A DNA stretch of 6,132 bases from Methanosaeta sp. UBA80 (GTDB taxonomy: Archaea > Halobacteriota > Methanosarcinia > Methanotrichales > Methanotrichaceae). Below, in pieces: positions 1-6,132 of the stretch; within the stretch, counting starts at the first letter, position 1, and each line of letters begins with the position of its first letter. The position numbers were made by a program, and so were the translations under genes. The notes under the pieces are model-generated. The model saw only the letters and a program-made list of their open reading frames with translations. It searched no databases and was not told the DNA's origin. Where the stretch lies: the NCBI GenBank assembly GCA_002505805.1, contig DAWB01000122.1, forward strand, positions 1 through 6,132. Reading direction: 5' to 3'.

Positions 1-15
1 TATGGTTCTGGCCGT

Positions 16-31
16 TGTTCTAATCAGAACA
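16..31. repeat. Short inverted repeat TGTTCT-AATC-AGAACA
   Basis: Six-base perfect arms (16-21 and 26-31) surround a 4-base loop, about 50 bp past the stop of the - strand membrane gene. There is no T-run on either strand after it, so a classic intrinsic terminator is not supported. It may be a weak hairpin at the 3' end of that transcript. Nothing else could be identified in 1-82. Confidence 0.25.
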
Positions 32-82
32 GTATCCAGTATCAGGGTGCGGTCTAAAGAGAGGTTTGCATGAGCACCAGGC

Positions 83-280
83 TCAAGATAAGAATTTCTT
101 CAATGGGATTGCAGCGAGCACCACGAATATCAATCCATACCAGTACCATTCCAGGCTCAACAAAGGCGGCCAGAGCTTTGCGACCATTAATGCAAAAGCG
201 GCGACGCAAAACTTCGTAAGCCCCAAATCCACCCATGTCAGCCTGCCAATCCTGTCGTTTGCCCAATCAAATATGCTCAT
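83..280 (-). CDS. Small two-helix membrane protein, function unknown
   Basis: A 65-codon reading frame on the - strand runs from an ATG (complement of 278-280) to a TGA (complement of 83-85). The protein begins with a short polar amphipathic segment (MSIFDWANDRIGRLTW, residues 1-16). Two hydrophobic stretches follow, at about residues 19-41 and 43-60, separated by a PP-LLSLEW turn, and it ends with basic KK near the C-terminus. This is a plausible helical-hairpin membrane protein. The layout (short N-terminal 'FDWAND' segment, 'TW-D-GL-K', then two helices) resembles small uncharacterised proteins I associate with methanogens; that resemblance is from memory and was not searched. The start has only a weak purine-rich GAGAAAG immediately upstream. 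Two other overlapping frames (54-266 -, 66-296 +) give low-complexity, non-protein-like translations, so this frame is preferred. It is transcribed away from the R-M operon and probably belongs to the host backbone. No function can be assigned. Confidence 0.62.
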   Translation of the reverse strand: MSIFDWANDRIGRLTWVDLGLTKFCVAAFALMVAKLWPPLLSLEWYWYGLIFVVLAAIPLKKFLS

Positions 281-312
281 CTTTCTCGTGTTTTAATTCG
301 CCCATTGATGAG

Positions 313-322
313 TTATATTTAT
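313..322 (-). promoter_or_regulatory. Candidate archaeal TATA box for the small membrane gene
   Basis: Read on the - strand, the sequence is ATAAATATAA, the most A+T-rich decamer of the intergenic region. Its centre lies about 37 bp upstream of the ATG at 280. A start of transcription about 25 bp downstream would fall near 292 and leave a leader of roughly a dozen bases. That spacing fits archaeal TBP/TFB promoters. A TTGACA hexamer lies just upstream on the same strand (324-329), but no -10 hexamer sits 16-18 bp after it, so a bacterial promoter is less likely. Position and composition are the only support. Confidence 0.3.
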
Positions 323-336
323 CTGTCAAGGGTATT

Positions 337-346
337 AGCATATGCT
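337..346. repeat. 10-bp perfect palindrome AGCATATGCT, possible operator
   Basis: AGCATATGCT is identical to its reverse complement. A degenerate copy, GCATACGCT, follows at 349-357, 11 bp (about one helical turn) after GCATATGCT, so a dimeric regulator could bind both on the same face. The AGCAT/ATGCT half-sites recur at 386-390 and 401-405. An operator is inference from symmetry and location only. Confidence 0.3.
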
Positions 347-385
347 GGGCATACGCTGCAGAAGTTTAAAGTCTCATCTGAGATC

Positions 386-405
386 AGCATAATGTTTATG
401 ATGCT
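386..405. repeat. Imperfect inverted repeat with AGCAT/ATGCT arms
   Basis: The arms AGCATAAT (386-393) and ATGATGCT (398-405) are complementary at 7 of 8 positions around the 4-base spacer GTTT. The outer five bases of each arm repeat the half-sites of the palindrome at 337-346. It may be a second operator copy, or a small hairpin if the operon transcript starts upstream of it. Confidence 0.28.
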
Positions 406-529
406 GGAGGCCATGAACCCATCCAGAGGCAGAATCATATGGCAATACTGATCCATATCCAGGCAACCAGACAAAATGTTGCTCCTTTTACAGATTTAAG
501 CTTGATCTTCAAGGATACATTTCCCTGCA

Positions 530-2521
530 GTGGATGTATGCAGCATGAGTAATGGGGATTTAAACTGGATAGCCAATTTCATTTGGGGCATTGCTGATGA
601 TGTCTTGCGTGACTATTACGTACGGGGCAAGTATCGAGATGTAATTTTGCCCATGACGGTTATCCGCCGACTGGATGCAGTGCTGGAGCCTAACAAGAAA
701 GCCGTATTGGAGATGAAAAGGCATCTTGATGAGGCAGGGGTCAGCAATCAGGATGCAGCATTGCGTCGGGCCGCCTGCCAGGCCTTCTATAATACATCAC
801 CATTCTTGCTGAGAGATTTAAGATCCAGGGCCAAGGCTCAGCAGCTCAAAGCTGATTTTGAGGCCTACCTGGACGGCTTCTCACCTAACGTCCAGGAGAT
901 ACTGGATAAATTCAAGTTTAGAAACCAAATACCAACCCTGGTAGAAGCCGATATCCTGGGAAATCTGATTGAAAAGTTCCTCGACCCTTCCATAAATCTC
1001 AGCCCCATTCCGGTCTATGAACCCCGCGGAGGCATCCGGCTTCCTGCGCTCGATAATCATGCCATGGGCACGATCTTTGAGGAGCTGATACGCCGCTTCA
1101 ATGAAGAGAACAATGAGGAAGCAGGAGAGCATTTCACTCCTCGGGACGTGGTGAGGCTAATGGCAGATCTTATCGTCCTTCCCATTGCCGACAGGATCGA
1201 GTCTGGGACGTACCTCCTTTATGACGGTGCCTGCGGCACAGGGGGAATGCTCACCATTGCAGATGAGCGTCTGAAAGAGATTGCCGCAAAGCGAGGAAAG
1301 GAGGTATCAATCCATCTGTTCGGGCAGGAGGTCAACCCCGAAACCTACGCTATCACCAAGGCAGATCTGCTCCTCAAGGGCCAGGGCGAGGAGGTGGAGC
1401 AATTCCAGCTTGGCTCCACCCTGTCCCAGGATGCTTTTCCCTCGCGCGAGTTCGACTTCATGCTCTCCAATCCCCCTTACGGCAAGAGCTGGAAGACCGA
1501 TCTGGAGCGCATGGGCGGCAAGGGAGACATAAGGGATCCGCGCTTCATCATCGAGCACAATGGCGATTCAGAGTTTAAGCTGGTCACCCGCTCCAGTGAC
1601 GGGCAGATGATGTTTCTGGTGAATATGCTCTCCAAGATGAAGCACAAAACGCTGCTTGGCAGCCGCATCGCTGAAGTGCATAACGGCTCTTCTCTCTTTA
1701 CGGGCGATGCCGGCCAGGGGGAGAGCAATATCCGCCGCTGGATCATCGAGAACGATTGGCTGGAGGCAATCATCGCCCTGCCGCTGACTATGTTCTACAA
1801 CACTGGCATTGCCACCTACATCTGGGTTATAACCAATCGCAAGCCGGAGCACCGGCGGGGCCGAGTGCAGTTGATCGATGCCACACAATGGTTCAAGCCC
1901 CTTAGAAAGAACCTGGGAAAGAAGAACTGCGAGCTTTCTGAGGAGGATATCCGGCGCATCTGCGACACATTCCTCGAATTCCGGGAGACTGAGCAGTCGA
2001 AGATCTTCCTCAACCAGGCCTTCGGCTACTGGAAGGTGACTGTCGAGCGGCCCTTGCGGCTGAAAGGAATTGATCACGAGCGCGCCTGTACGCCTGCGGA
2101 GATCAAGAGGCTGAAAGAGAGCGCTGAGCGTTCTGAGAGTGCCCCGCCAGTGATCAGAAAGATCCACAAATCGGGCACTGTTCCCGATCCATTGCACGGC
2201 CTCTTCGAGGTCATGATCAAGGGCAAGCCTCGGGTGGTGGAGTATGAGCCTGACACTGAACTGAGAGACAACGAGCAGGTGCCGCTTCAGGAGGAGGGCG
2301 GGATCGAGGCCTTCCTGCGCCGGGAGGTGCTACCCTATGCTGCGGATGCCTGGTATGATCCGGAAAGCATCAGGATAGGATATGAAGTCAGCTTCACCCG
2401 GTACTTCTACAAGCCCAAGCCTCTGCGGACGCTGGAGGAGATCAGGACGGATATCGTGGCAGTGGAGAGGGAGACGGAAGGGCTGATTCAATCTATTCTA
2501 ATTGATGCAGAGAGGGACTGA
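530..2521 (+). CDS. hsdM: Type I R-M system DNA methyltransferase subunit HsdM
   Basis: This is the modification subunit of a Type I enzyme: with HsdS it transfers a methyl group from S-adenosylmethionine to adenine N6 in the target site. The N-terminal helical HsdM domain spans about residues 10-150 ([18 protein letters not shown]). The methyltransferase domain follows with H201-F-T-P-R205, AdoMet-binding motif I at D232-G-A-C-G-T-G-G239, F264-G-Q-E267, and catalytic motif IV N314-P-P-Y317, which is diagnostic of N6-adenine enzymes. A long C-terminal region (about 480-663) makes it larger than EcoKI HsdM (529 aa), as in a common longer subfamily. Start: the frame opens at GTG 530 (AAGGA at 511-515, a long 14-base spacer). 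ATG 545 gives [14 protein letters not shown], which matches the usual N-terminus of this family as I recall it, so translation probably starts at 545. The TGA stop lies 2 bases before the next gene. All key motifs are intact. Confidence 0.95.
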   Translation: MDVCSMSNGDLNWIANFIWGIADDVLRDYYVRGKYRDVILPMTVIRRLDAVLEPNKKAVLEMKRHLDEAGVSNQDAALRRAACQAFYNTSPFLLRDLRSRAKAQQLKADFEAYLDGFSPNVQEILDKFKFRNQIPTLVEADILGNLIEKFLDPSINLSPIPVYEPRGGIRLPALDNHAMGTIFEELIRRFNEENNEEAGEHFTPRDVVRLMADLIVLPIADRIESGTYLLYDGACGTGGMLTIADERLKEIAAKRGKEVSIHLFGQEVNPETYAITKADLLLKGQGEEVEQFQLGSTLSQDAFPSREFDFMLSNPPYGKSWKTDLERMGGKGDIRDPRFIIEHNGDSEFKLVTRSSDGQMMFLVNMLSKMKHKTLLGSRIAEVHNGSSLFTGDAGQGESNIRRWIIENDWLEAIIALPLTMFYNTGIATYIWVITNRKPEHRRGRVQLIDATQWFKPLRKNLGKKNCELSEEDIRRICDTFLEFRETEQSKIFLNQAFGYWKVTVERPLRLKGIDHERACTPAEIKRLKESAERSESAPPVIRKIHKSGTVPDPLHGLFEVMIKGKPRVVEYEPDTELRDNEQVPLQEEGGIEAFLRREVLPYAADAWYDPESIRIGYEVSFTRYFYKPKPLRTLEEIRTDIVAVERETEGLIQSILIDAERD

Positions 2522-2523
2522 CT

Positions 2524-4317
2524 ATGCCTACACAACGCTACTCTGTCACTCAGGTTCCAATTAGGAATCTGTTTGCATGGATTGATTCTGGCGAGATCGC
2601 TATACCTGAGATTCAGAGGCCTTTCGTTTGGGATGCGGTCAAGGTCCGCAAGATGCTGGATTCATTGTTCATGGGATACCCTGTAGGATATCTAATCGCA
2701 TGGCGTAATCCAAATGTTAAGCTAAAGGATGGAACAACTTCTTCTGGCAAGCGAATAATTATCGATGGCCAGCAGCGGATTACTGCCCTCATGGCAGCTA
2801 TCCTCGGATTTGAGGTCGTGAATAAAGACTACAAGAGGGTACGCATCAAGATTGCATTTCATCCGATCAAACAACAATTCGAAGTATCGAATCCTGCCAT
2901 CGAAAAAGATGTCTCATGGTTGCCGGATATAGCAGATGTCTTTGACTCGAAAACCAGTCTCTTCAACCTCGTGACTGATTATTGCCAGAAAAATCCAGGT
3001 GCAACAAATGATGAAATCTTCAGCAGTATAGAATCGTTAAGAGGGATAGTAAATAATCAAATTGGCCTCATCGACCTGGATTCAGAGCTTGATATCGAAA
3101 CTGTAACAGAGATATTTATTCGCGTCAACTCAGCGGGCGTGCCTCTCAGTCAGGCGGACTTCGCTATGTCGAAGATAGCTGTCAATGAGATCTATGGTGG
3201 CAATATGCTGCGCAAGGCTATAGATTATTTCTGTCACTTGGCCATAGCCCCAGAATTCTTCCAGGAATTGAAGAACGATGAGGATTTTGCAAATAGCGAG
3301 TTCATGCATCAAATGTCTTGGCTCCGCAGAGAGAATGATGACCTTTATGATCCTTCTTATACAGATATGTTAAGAGTAGCATTCACCTCTGAATTCCGAC
3401 GTGGTCGCTTGGAAGACCTCGTAGCATTGCTATCAGGACGCAATTTCGAGACAAGACAATATGAAGATGTTATCGTTGAGGACTCATTTAATCGATTGGA
3501 AAAGGGCATCAACCAATTCATGAATGAAGATCACTTCCAACGCTTCATCATGATCATTCGCTCAGCAGGCTTCGTCAATGCATCAATGATCAGATCTCAG
3601 AATTCTTTGAACTTCGCTTACATCCTTTATCTGACTTTGCGCGATCAAGGATTTCCCAATGCAGATATTGATCTCTATGTTAGGCGCTGGTTCGTTATGT
3701 CTATACTTACTGGTAGATATTCATCCTCTCCTGAATCGACCTTTGACCAAGACATACGGCAGATTCATGAACTTGGAGTTGAAAAATATGCAGATATTCT
3801 AATTCGAGGCCAGCTATCTGATGCATTTTGGAAATCCGTGCTACCACAGGCATTGAATACCTCTGTGGCTTCAAGCCCTTACTTCCGCCTATTCGAGGCT
3901 GCACAGGTAAAGATGATTGATACGGGCTTCCTGTCCAGGGATATTATAGTAAGAGACCTGATCGAAGTTCAATCGGATGTCCATCATATCTTCCCACGGA
4001 ATTACCTTAAGAAAAATGGGATGAGCAGAGAACAATACAATCAAATCGCCAACTACGCGGTAGCCCAGAGCGAGATCAACATTGCCATCGGCAGCAAAGA
4101 GCCAAAAATATACTTTAGCCAGCTACTTGATCAATGCCAGGGAGGGCCAAAACGGTATGGGAATATTACTGATCTCGATAGCTTGAAAGATAACTTCAGA
4201 GCGAACTGCATTCCCAATGGCATGGAGGAGATGACATTTGATGATTATTCTTCATTCCTCTCTGAGCGGCGGGTGCTGATGGCGCAGAAAATAAGGAAAT
4301 ATTTCGAGGATCTCTGA
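2524..4317 (+). CDS. DUF262 / HNH (DUF1524-like) nuclease, GmrSD/RloF-like defence protein
   Basis: A 597-residue protein with the two-part layout of fused GmrS-GmrD enzymes, the modification-dependent (Type IV) restriction family. The N-terminal DUF262 domain (ParB/Srx-like fold, linked to NTP use in GmrSD) shows I27-P-E-I-Q31-R32-P-F-V-W36, the signature D81-G-Q-Q-R85, and F-I-R-V-N202[10 protein letters not shown]212. A helical middle section (about 220-475) follows. The C-terminus carries an HNH-type site: S-D485-V-H487-H488-I-F-P491, then N510 (IANYA) and N519 (SEINIAI), followed by SKEP-IY. All expected catalytic positions appear present. Start: ATG 2524 is preceded by AGAGGGA at 2511-2517, well spaced, and lies 2 bases after the hsdM stop; the stop is 1 base before hsdS, so it is co-transcribed and probably translationally coupled. 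DUF262 proteins such as RloF are known as linked genes in Type I loci. G+C is lower (38-42% in sampled 60-base lines) than in mid-hsdM, suggesting separate acquisition. A regulatory rather than restrictive role cannot be excluded. Confidence 0.88.
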   Translation: MPTQRYSVTQVPIRNLFAWIDSGEIAIPEIQRPFVWDAVKVRKMLDSLFMGYPVGYLIAWRNPNVKLKDGTTSSGKRIIIDGQQRITALMAAILGFEVVNKDYKRVRIKIAFHPIKQQFEVSNPAIEKDVSWLPDIADVFDSKTSLFNLVTDYCQKNPGATNDEIFSSIESLRGIVNNQIGLIDLDSELDIETVTEIFIRVNSAGVPLSQADFAMSKIAVNEIYGGNMLRKAIDYFCHLAIAPEFFQELKNDEDFANSEFMHQMSWLRRENDDLYDPSYTDMLRVAFTSEFRRGRLEDLVALLSGRNFETRQYEDVIVEDSFNRLEKGINQFMNEDHFQRFIMIIRSAGFVNASMIRSQNSLNFAYILYLTLRDQGFPNADIDLYVRRWFVMSILTGRYSSSPESTFDQDIRQIHELGVEKYADILIRGQLSDAFWKSVLPQALNTSVASSPYFRLFEAAQVKMIDTGFLSRDIIVRDLIEVQSDVHHIFPRNYLKKNGMSREQYNQIANYAVAQSEINIAIGSKEPKIYFSQLLDQCQGGPKRYGNITDLDSLKDNFRANCIPNGMEEMTFDDYSSFLSERRVLMAQKIRKYFEDL

Positions 4318-4318
4318 G

Positions 4319-5749
4319 ATGGCTGTATTAAAACCATATCTCGAATACAGAGACTCCGGTGTGCCATGGCTAGGGGAGGTGCCCAAGCATTGGAAGGTAC
4401 AAAAACTTAGAACTATCATGAAAGGAGTCACTGAGCGGAATAGACCTGATTTGCCCCTTCTATCAGTTGTGCGTGAAAAGGGTGTTATTCTGCGTGATAT
4501 TACAGAAAAGGGTGAGAATCACAACTTTATTCCAGACGATCTCTCAAATTATAAAGTTGTCCGGGAAGGGCAATTTGTAATGAACAAGATGAAAGCATGG
4601 CAAGGATCATATGGGGTCTCACGATATAATGGAATTGTTAGCCCAGCCTATTTTGTGTTTGATATACACCTAGTGGAAGGCTCTTACTTTCATTCTGCAA
4701 TCCGCTCCAAGGCTTATGTTCCTTTATTCACACAGGCATCTGATGGTGTTCGAATTGGTCAGTGGGATCTATCACAAGTTCGAATGAAGGAGATCCCCTT
4801 TTTCATCCCGTCACTTGCCGAACAATCCGCCATCGTCCGCTTCCTCGACCACATGGACCGCCGCATCCGCCGCAACATCCTTGCTAAGCAGAAGCTGATC
4901 AAGCTGTTGGAGGAGTACAAGCAGGTCATTATCCACCGCGCTGTCACCCGCGGCCTCGATCCCACCGTCCCGCTCAAGCCCTCTGGCGTGGATTGGCTGG
5001 GGGAGGTGCCGAAGCATTGGAAGGTTTGGCAAATCGGCCATTTCTCGCGTGTCGGTAATGGCTCAACACCATCACGCGGGAATTCAGCCTACTGGAATAG
5101 GGGTCACTATCCTTGGCTCAATAGCGCTTATGCAAATCAAGAGGTCATCACGAAAGCTGACCAGTTTGTTACTGATATCGCATTGGAAGAGTGTCATTTA
5201 CCTATTGTTCCTCCATCTAGTGTTTTGGTAGCGATCACAGGGCAAGGAAAGACACGAGGCAAGGCAGCATTATTGTGTATTGAAGCAACAATCAATCAGC
5301 ACATGGCTTTCATCATACCACGTGCCAATATCGCTTTAGCTAATTATCTGCGATTAGTACTGCATGGCGCCTACAATCAGCTTCGCGCCATCAGTGATGA
5401 TTCAGGTAGTACAAAGGGGGCGCTAACATGCACTGATCTCAAGCATTTTAGCATCGCTCTGCCGCCCCTTTCTGAGCAAAGAGTAATACTGAAATCTGTG
5501 AGAAGTGAAATCCGAACTATCAGCATTAATATCGATCATGCCGACCGCGAAATCTCCCTCCTTCGTGAATACCGCACCCGTCTCATCTCAGACGTTGTCA
5601 CCGGCAAGATAGATGTCCGCGGCATAGACCTTCCCGCCGCCTATGAAGATACCGGCGCGCCTGCAGAAGACAATAACCTCTTCGATACAGAGGCCGCCCC
5701 GGAGGACTGCGAGATTCCAGAAGATGAAATCCCGGCGGAGGCGGACTGA
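4319..5749 (+). CDS. hsdS: Type I R-M system specificity subunit HsdS, two recognition domains
   Basis: HsdS recognises the bipartite target and directs HsdM (and HsdR when present). The 476-residue protein has two half-repeats. TRD1 opens with S13-G-V-P-W-L-G-E-V-P-K-H-W25 and runs to about 165. A helical conserved spacer begins L166-A-E-Q169 and ends T210-R-G-L-D214. TRD2 opens with S222-G-V-D-W-L-G-E-V-P-K-H-W234 and runs to about 384. The second spacer begins L384-S-E-Q387. Each spacer (about 166-212 and 384-432) should form a coiled-coil helix that sets the gap between half-sites. The TRDs differ in sequence, so an asymmetric bipartite target is expected; the bases cannot be read from sequence. 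Residues 437-476 form an acidic tail (15 Asp/Glu, no Lys/Arg). ATG 4319 lies 1 base after the preceding stop, with GAGGA at 4306-4310 as ribosome site. The recognition domains are clearly lower in G+C than the spacers. The length fits a normal full HsdS. Confidence 0.95.
   Translation: MAVLKPYLEYRDSGVPWLGEVPKHWKVQKLRTIMKGVTERNRPDLPLLSVVREKGVILRDITEKGENHNFIPDDLSNYKVVREGQFVMNKMKAWQGSYGVSRYNGIVSPAYFVFDIHLVEGSYFHSAIRSKAYVPLFTQASDGVRIGQWDLSQVRMKEIPFFIPSLAEQSAIVRFLDHMDRRIRRNILAKQKLIKLLEEYKQVIIHRAVTRGLDPTVPLKPSGVDWLGEVPKHWKVWQIGHFSRVGNGSTPSRGNSAYWNRGHYPWLNSAYANQEVITKADQFVTDIALEECHLPIVPPSSVLVAITGQGKTRGKAALLCIEATINQHMAFIIPRANIALANYLRLVLHGAYNQLRAISDDSGSTKGALTCTDLKHFSIALPPLSEQRVILKSVRSEIRTISINIDHADREISLLREYRTRLISDVVTGKIDVRGIDLPAAYEDTGAPAEDNNLFDTEAAPEDCEIPEDEIPAEAD
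4355..4399 (+). repeat. hsdS half-repeat, first copy
   Basis: This segment encodes SGVPWLGEVPKHWKV at the entrance to TRD1. It matches 4982-5026 at 37 of 45 bases (hand count), 627 bp apart. The matching pair frames TRD1 plus the first spacer as an exchangeable cassette. Confidence 0.85.
4982..5026 (+). repeat. hsdS half-repeat, second copy
   Basis: This segment encodes SGVDWLGEVPKHWKV at the entrance to TRD2 and is the partner of 4355-4399. Most differences are at third codon positions; the exception is the Pro/Asp codon. The protein repeat is thus conserved more strictly than the DNA, as expected for an old internal duplication typical of HsdS. Confidence 0.85.
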
Positions 5750-5750
5750 T

Positions 5751-6132
5751 ATGAGCGAGGATCAGGGCACAACCCCACCGGACACCGGGATCTTATTCTA
5801 CCAGACCGAGGACGGCAAATCCCGCATTCAGGTCCGGCTGAAGGATGGCACCGTCTGGCTTAACCAGAGGCTGCTGGCAGAGCTATACCAGGTGTCAGTG
5901 CCAACCATCAATGAGCATATCTCAACCATTTATAGCGACCACGAGCTATCTCCTGAGGCAACTATTCGGAAGTTCCTAATAGTTCGAACCGAGGGCAGCC
6001 GCCGGGTAGAGCGACTGATAGACTTCTACAGCCTGGAGATGATCCTGGCCGTGGGCTACCGCGTCCGCAGCCACCGGGGAATGCAGTTCCGCCGCTGGGC
6101 CACAGAGCGGCTGCAGGAGTATATCGTCAAGT
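5751..6132 (+). CDS. rhuM: RhuM-family protein, 5' part only (cut by window edge)
   Basis: An open frame of 127 complete codons starts at ATG 5751, one base after the hsdS stop, and runs off the right edge. A strong GGAGG at 5737-5741, 9 bases upstream, fixes the start. The visible sequence has the RhuM (virulence protein RhuM, PF13310-type) pattern: an N-terminal Y17-Q-T-E-D-G segment and V35-W-L-N-Q followed by a helix-turn-helix-like stretch (A43-E-L-Y-Q-V-S-V-P-T-I-N-E-H56). Next come R84-R-V-E-R-L-I-D-F-Y and the family hallmark G102-Y-R-V-R-S-H-R-G110, then F113-R-R-W-A-T and L-Q-E-Y-I-V-K127. Complete family members are roughly 300-350 residues, so more than half is outside the window. 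RhuM was named in a Salmonella pathogenicity island, and its biochemical role is unknown to me. Relatives often sit within Type I R-M loci, and the tight coupling here implies co-expression with hsdS. A DNA-binding role is inferred from the HTH-like segment. Confidence 0.88.
   Translation, partial: MSEDQGTTPPDTGILFYQTEDGKSRIQVRLKDGTVWLNQRLLAELYQVSVPTINEHISTIYSDHELSPEATIRKFLIVRTEGSRRVERLIDFYSLEMILAVGYRVRSHRGMQFRRWATERLQEYIVK

Larger units (their letters stand above)
281..529. other. Divergent intergenic region with short inverted and direct repeats
   Basis: This 249-bp stretch separates the - strand membrane gene from the + strand R-M operon and should hold both promoters. It contains a perfect 10-bp palindrome AGCATATGCT (337-346) and a near-copy of its half, GCATACGCT (349-357), 11 bp after GCATATGCT. 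It also contains the inverted repeats TCTCA-TC-TGAGA (372-383), AGCATAAT-gttt-ATGATGCT (386-405, one mismatch), ATATGG-n10-CCATAT (437-458) and CTTGA-TCT-TCAAG (501-513). No convincing promoter for the + strand operon could be fixed. A 47-codon + strand frame (308-451) is present but has no Shine-Dalgarno sequence and is not called. Confidence 0.6.

Noticed and set aside
1..57. Possible C-terminal tail of a + strand gene entering from the left (18 codons to TAA at 55-57)
   Set aside because: Too short to recognise any family; an open stretch of 18 codons at a window edge is not evidence of a gene.
54..266. A 70-codon - strand frame overlapping the membrane gene in another phase
   Set aside because: It is an arginine- and glycine-scattered translation of the same strand, best explained as a shadow frame.
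66..296. A 76-codon + strand frame opposite the small membrane gene
   Set aside because: The translation is polar and low in protein-like pattern; the opposite-strand 83-280 frame reads as a coherent membrane protein.
324..329. TTGACA (- strand) as a bacterial -35 box
   Set aside because: No -10 hexamer lies 16-18 bp downstream; the nearest TATAAC is only about 6 bp away.
308..451. A 47-codon + strand frame (starts MSYIYLSRVLAYAGH) inside the intergenic region
   Set aside because: It has no ribosome site, no recognisable domain, overlaps the repeat cluster and TATA candidate, and open frames of this size are expected by chance.
281..529. CRISPR array, tRNA or riboswitch in the intergenic region
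   Set aside because: There are no regularly spaced direct repeats, no cloverleaf and no recognisable aptamer core; only short dyads are present.
1220..1243. Loss of motif I in HsdM, because DGACGTGG lacks the usual proline
   Set aside because: The glycine-rich loop is otherwise intact, and Gly at this position occurs in related HsdM proteins as I recall them; it does not suggest inactivation.
1568..2197. A 209-codon - strand frame inside hsdM
   Set aside because: It lies wholly within the hsdM coding region, which has all methyltransferase motifs; long antisense frames are common in G+C-rich genes.

Overview
The window carries the 5' part of a Type I restriction-modification (R-M) defence island. 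Four genes lie head to tail on the + strand, separated by 1-2 bases: an HsdM adenine methyltransferase, a full-length DUF262 protein with a C-terminal HNH nuclease motif (GmrSD/RloF-like), a two-TRD HsdS specificity subunit, and the start of a RhuM-family gene cut by the right edge. No HsdR restriction subunit is visible; if one exists it must lie beyond the window. HsdM and HsdS together would form an adenine-N6 methyltransferase. The DUF262-HNH protein brings the only nuclease signature seen here.

Layout: 1-82 holds no gene I can support. 83-280 (- strand) is a 65-codon gene for a small two-helix membrane protein, transcribed away from the R-M operon. 281-529 is the divergent intergenic region, with an A+T-rich archaeal-type TATA candidate and several short inverted and direct repeats built on AGCAT/ATGCT half-sites. 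530-6132 is the operon.

Base composition is modular by hand count. The sampled middle of hsdM and the conserved coiled-coil segments of hsdS are near 58-60% G+C. The sampled parts of the DUF262 gene and both HsdS recognition domains are near 38-46%. This suggests that a cargo nuclease gene and exchangeable recognition domains were recombined into a higher-G+C R-M framework.

Organism: a prokaryote of about 50% G+C. The small membrane protein, a TATA-like box about 35 bp before its start codon, and the mixed AGA/AGG/CGC arginine codons fit a methanogenic archaeon (for example a Methanosarcinales/Methanothrix-like lineage). This is weak inference, because Type I R-M islands move freely between bacteria and archaea.
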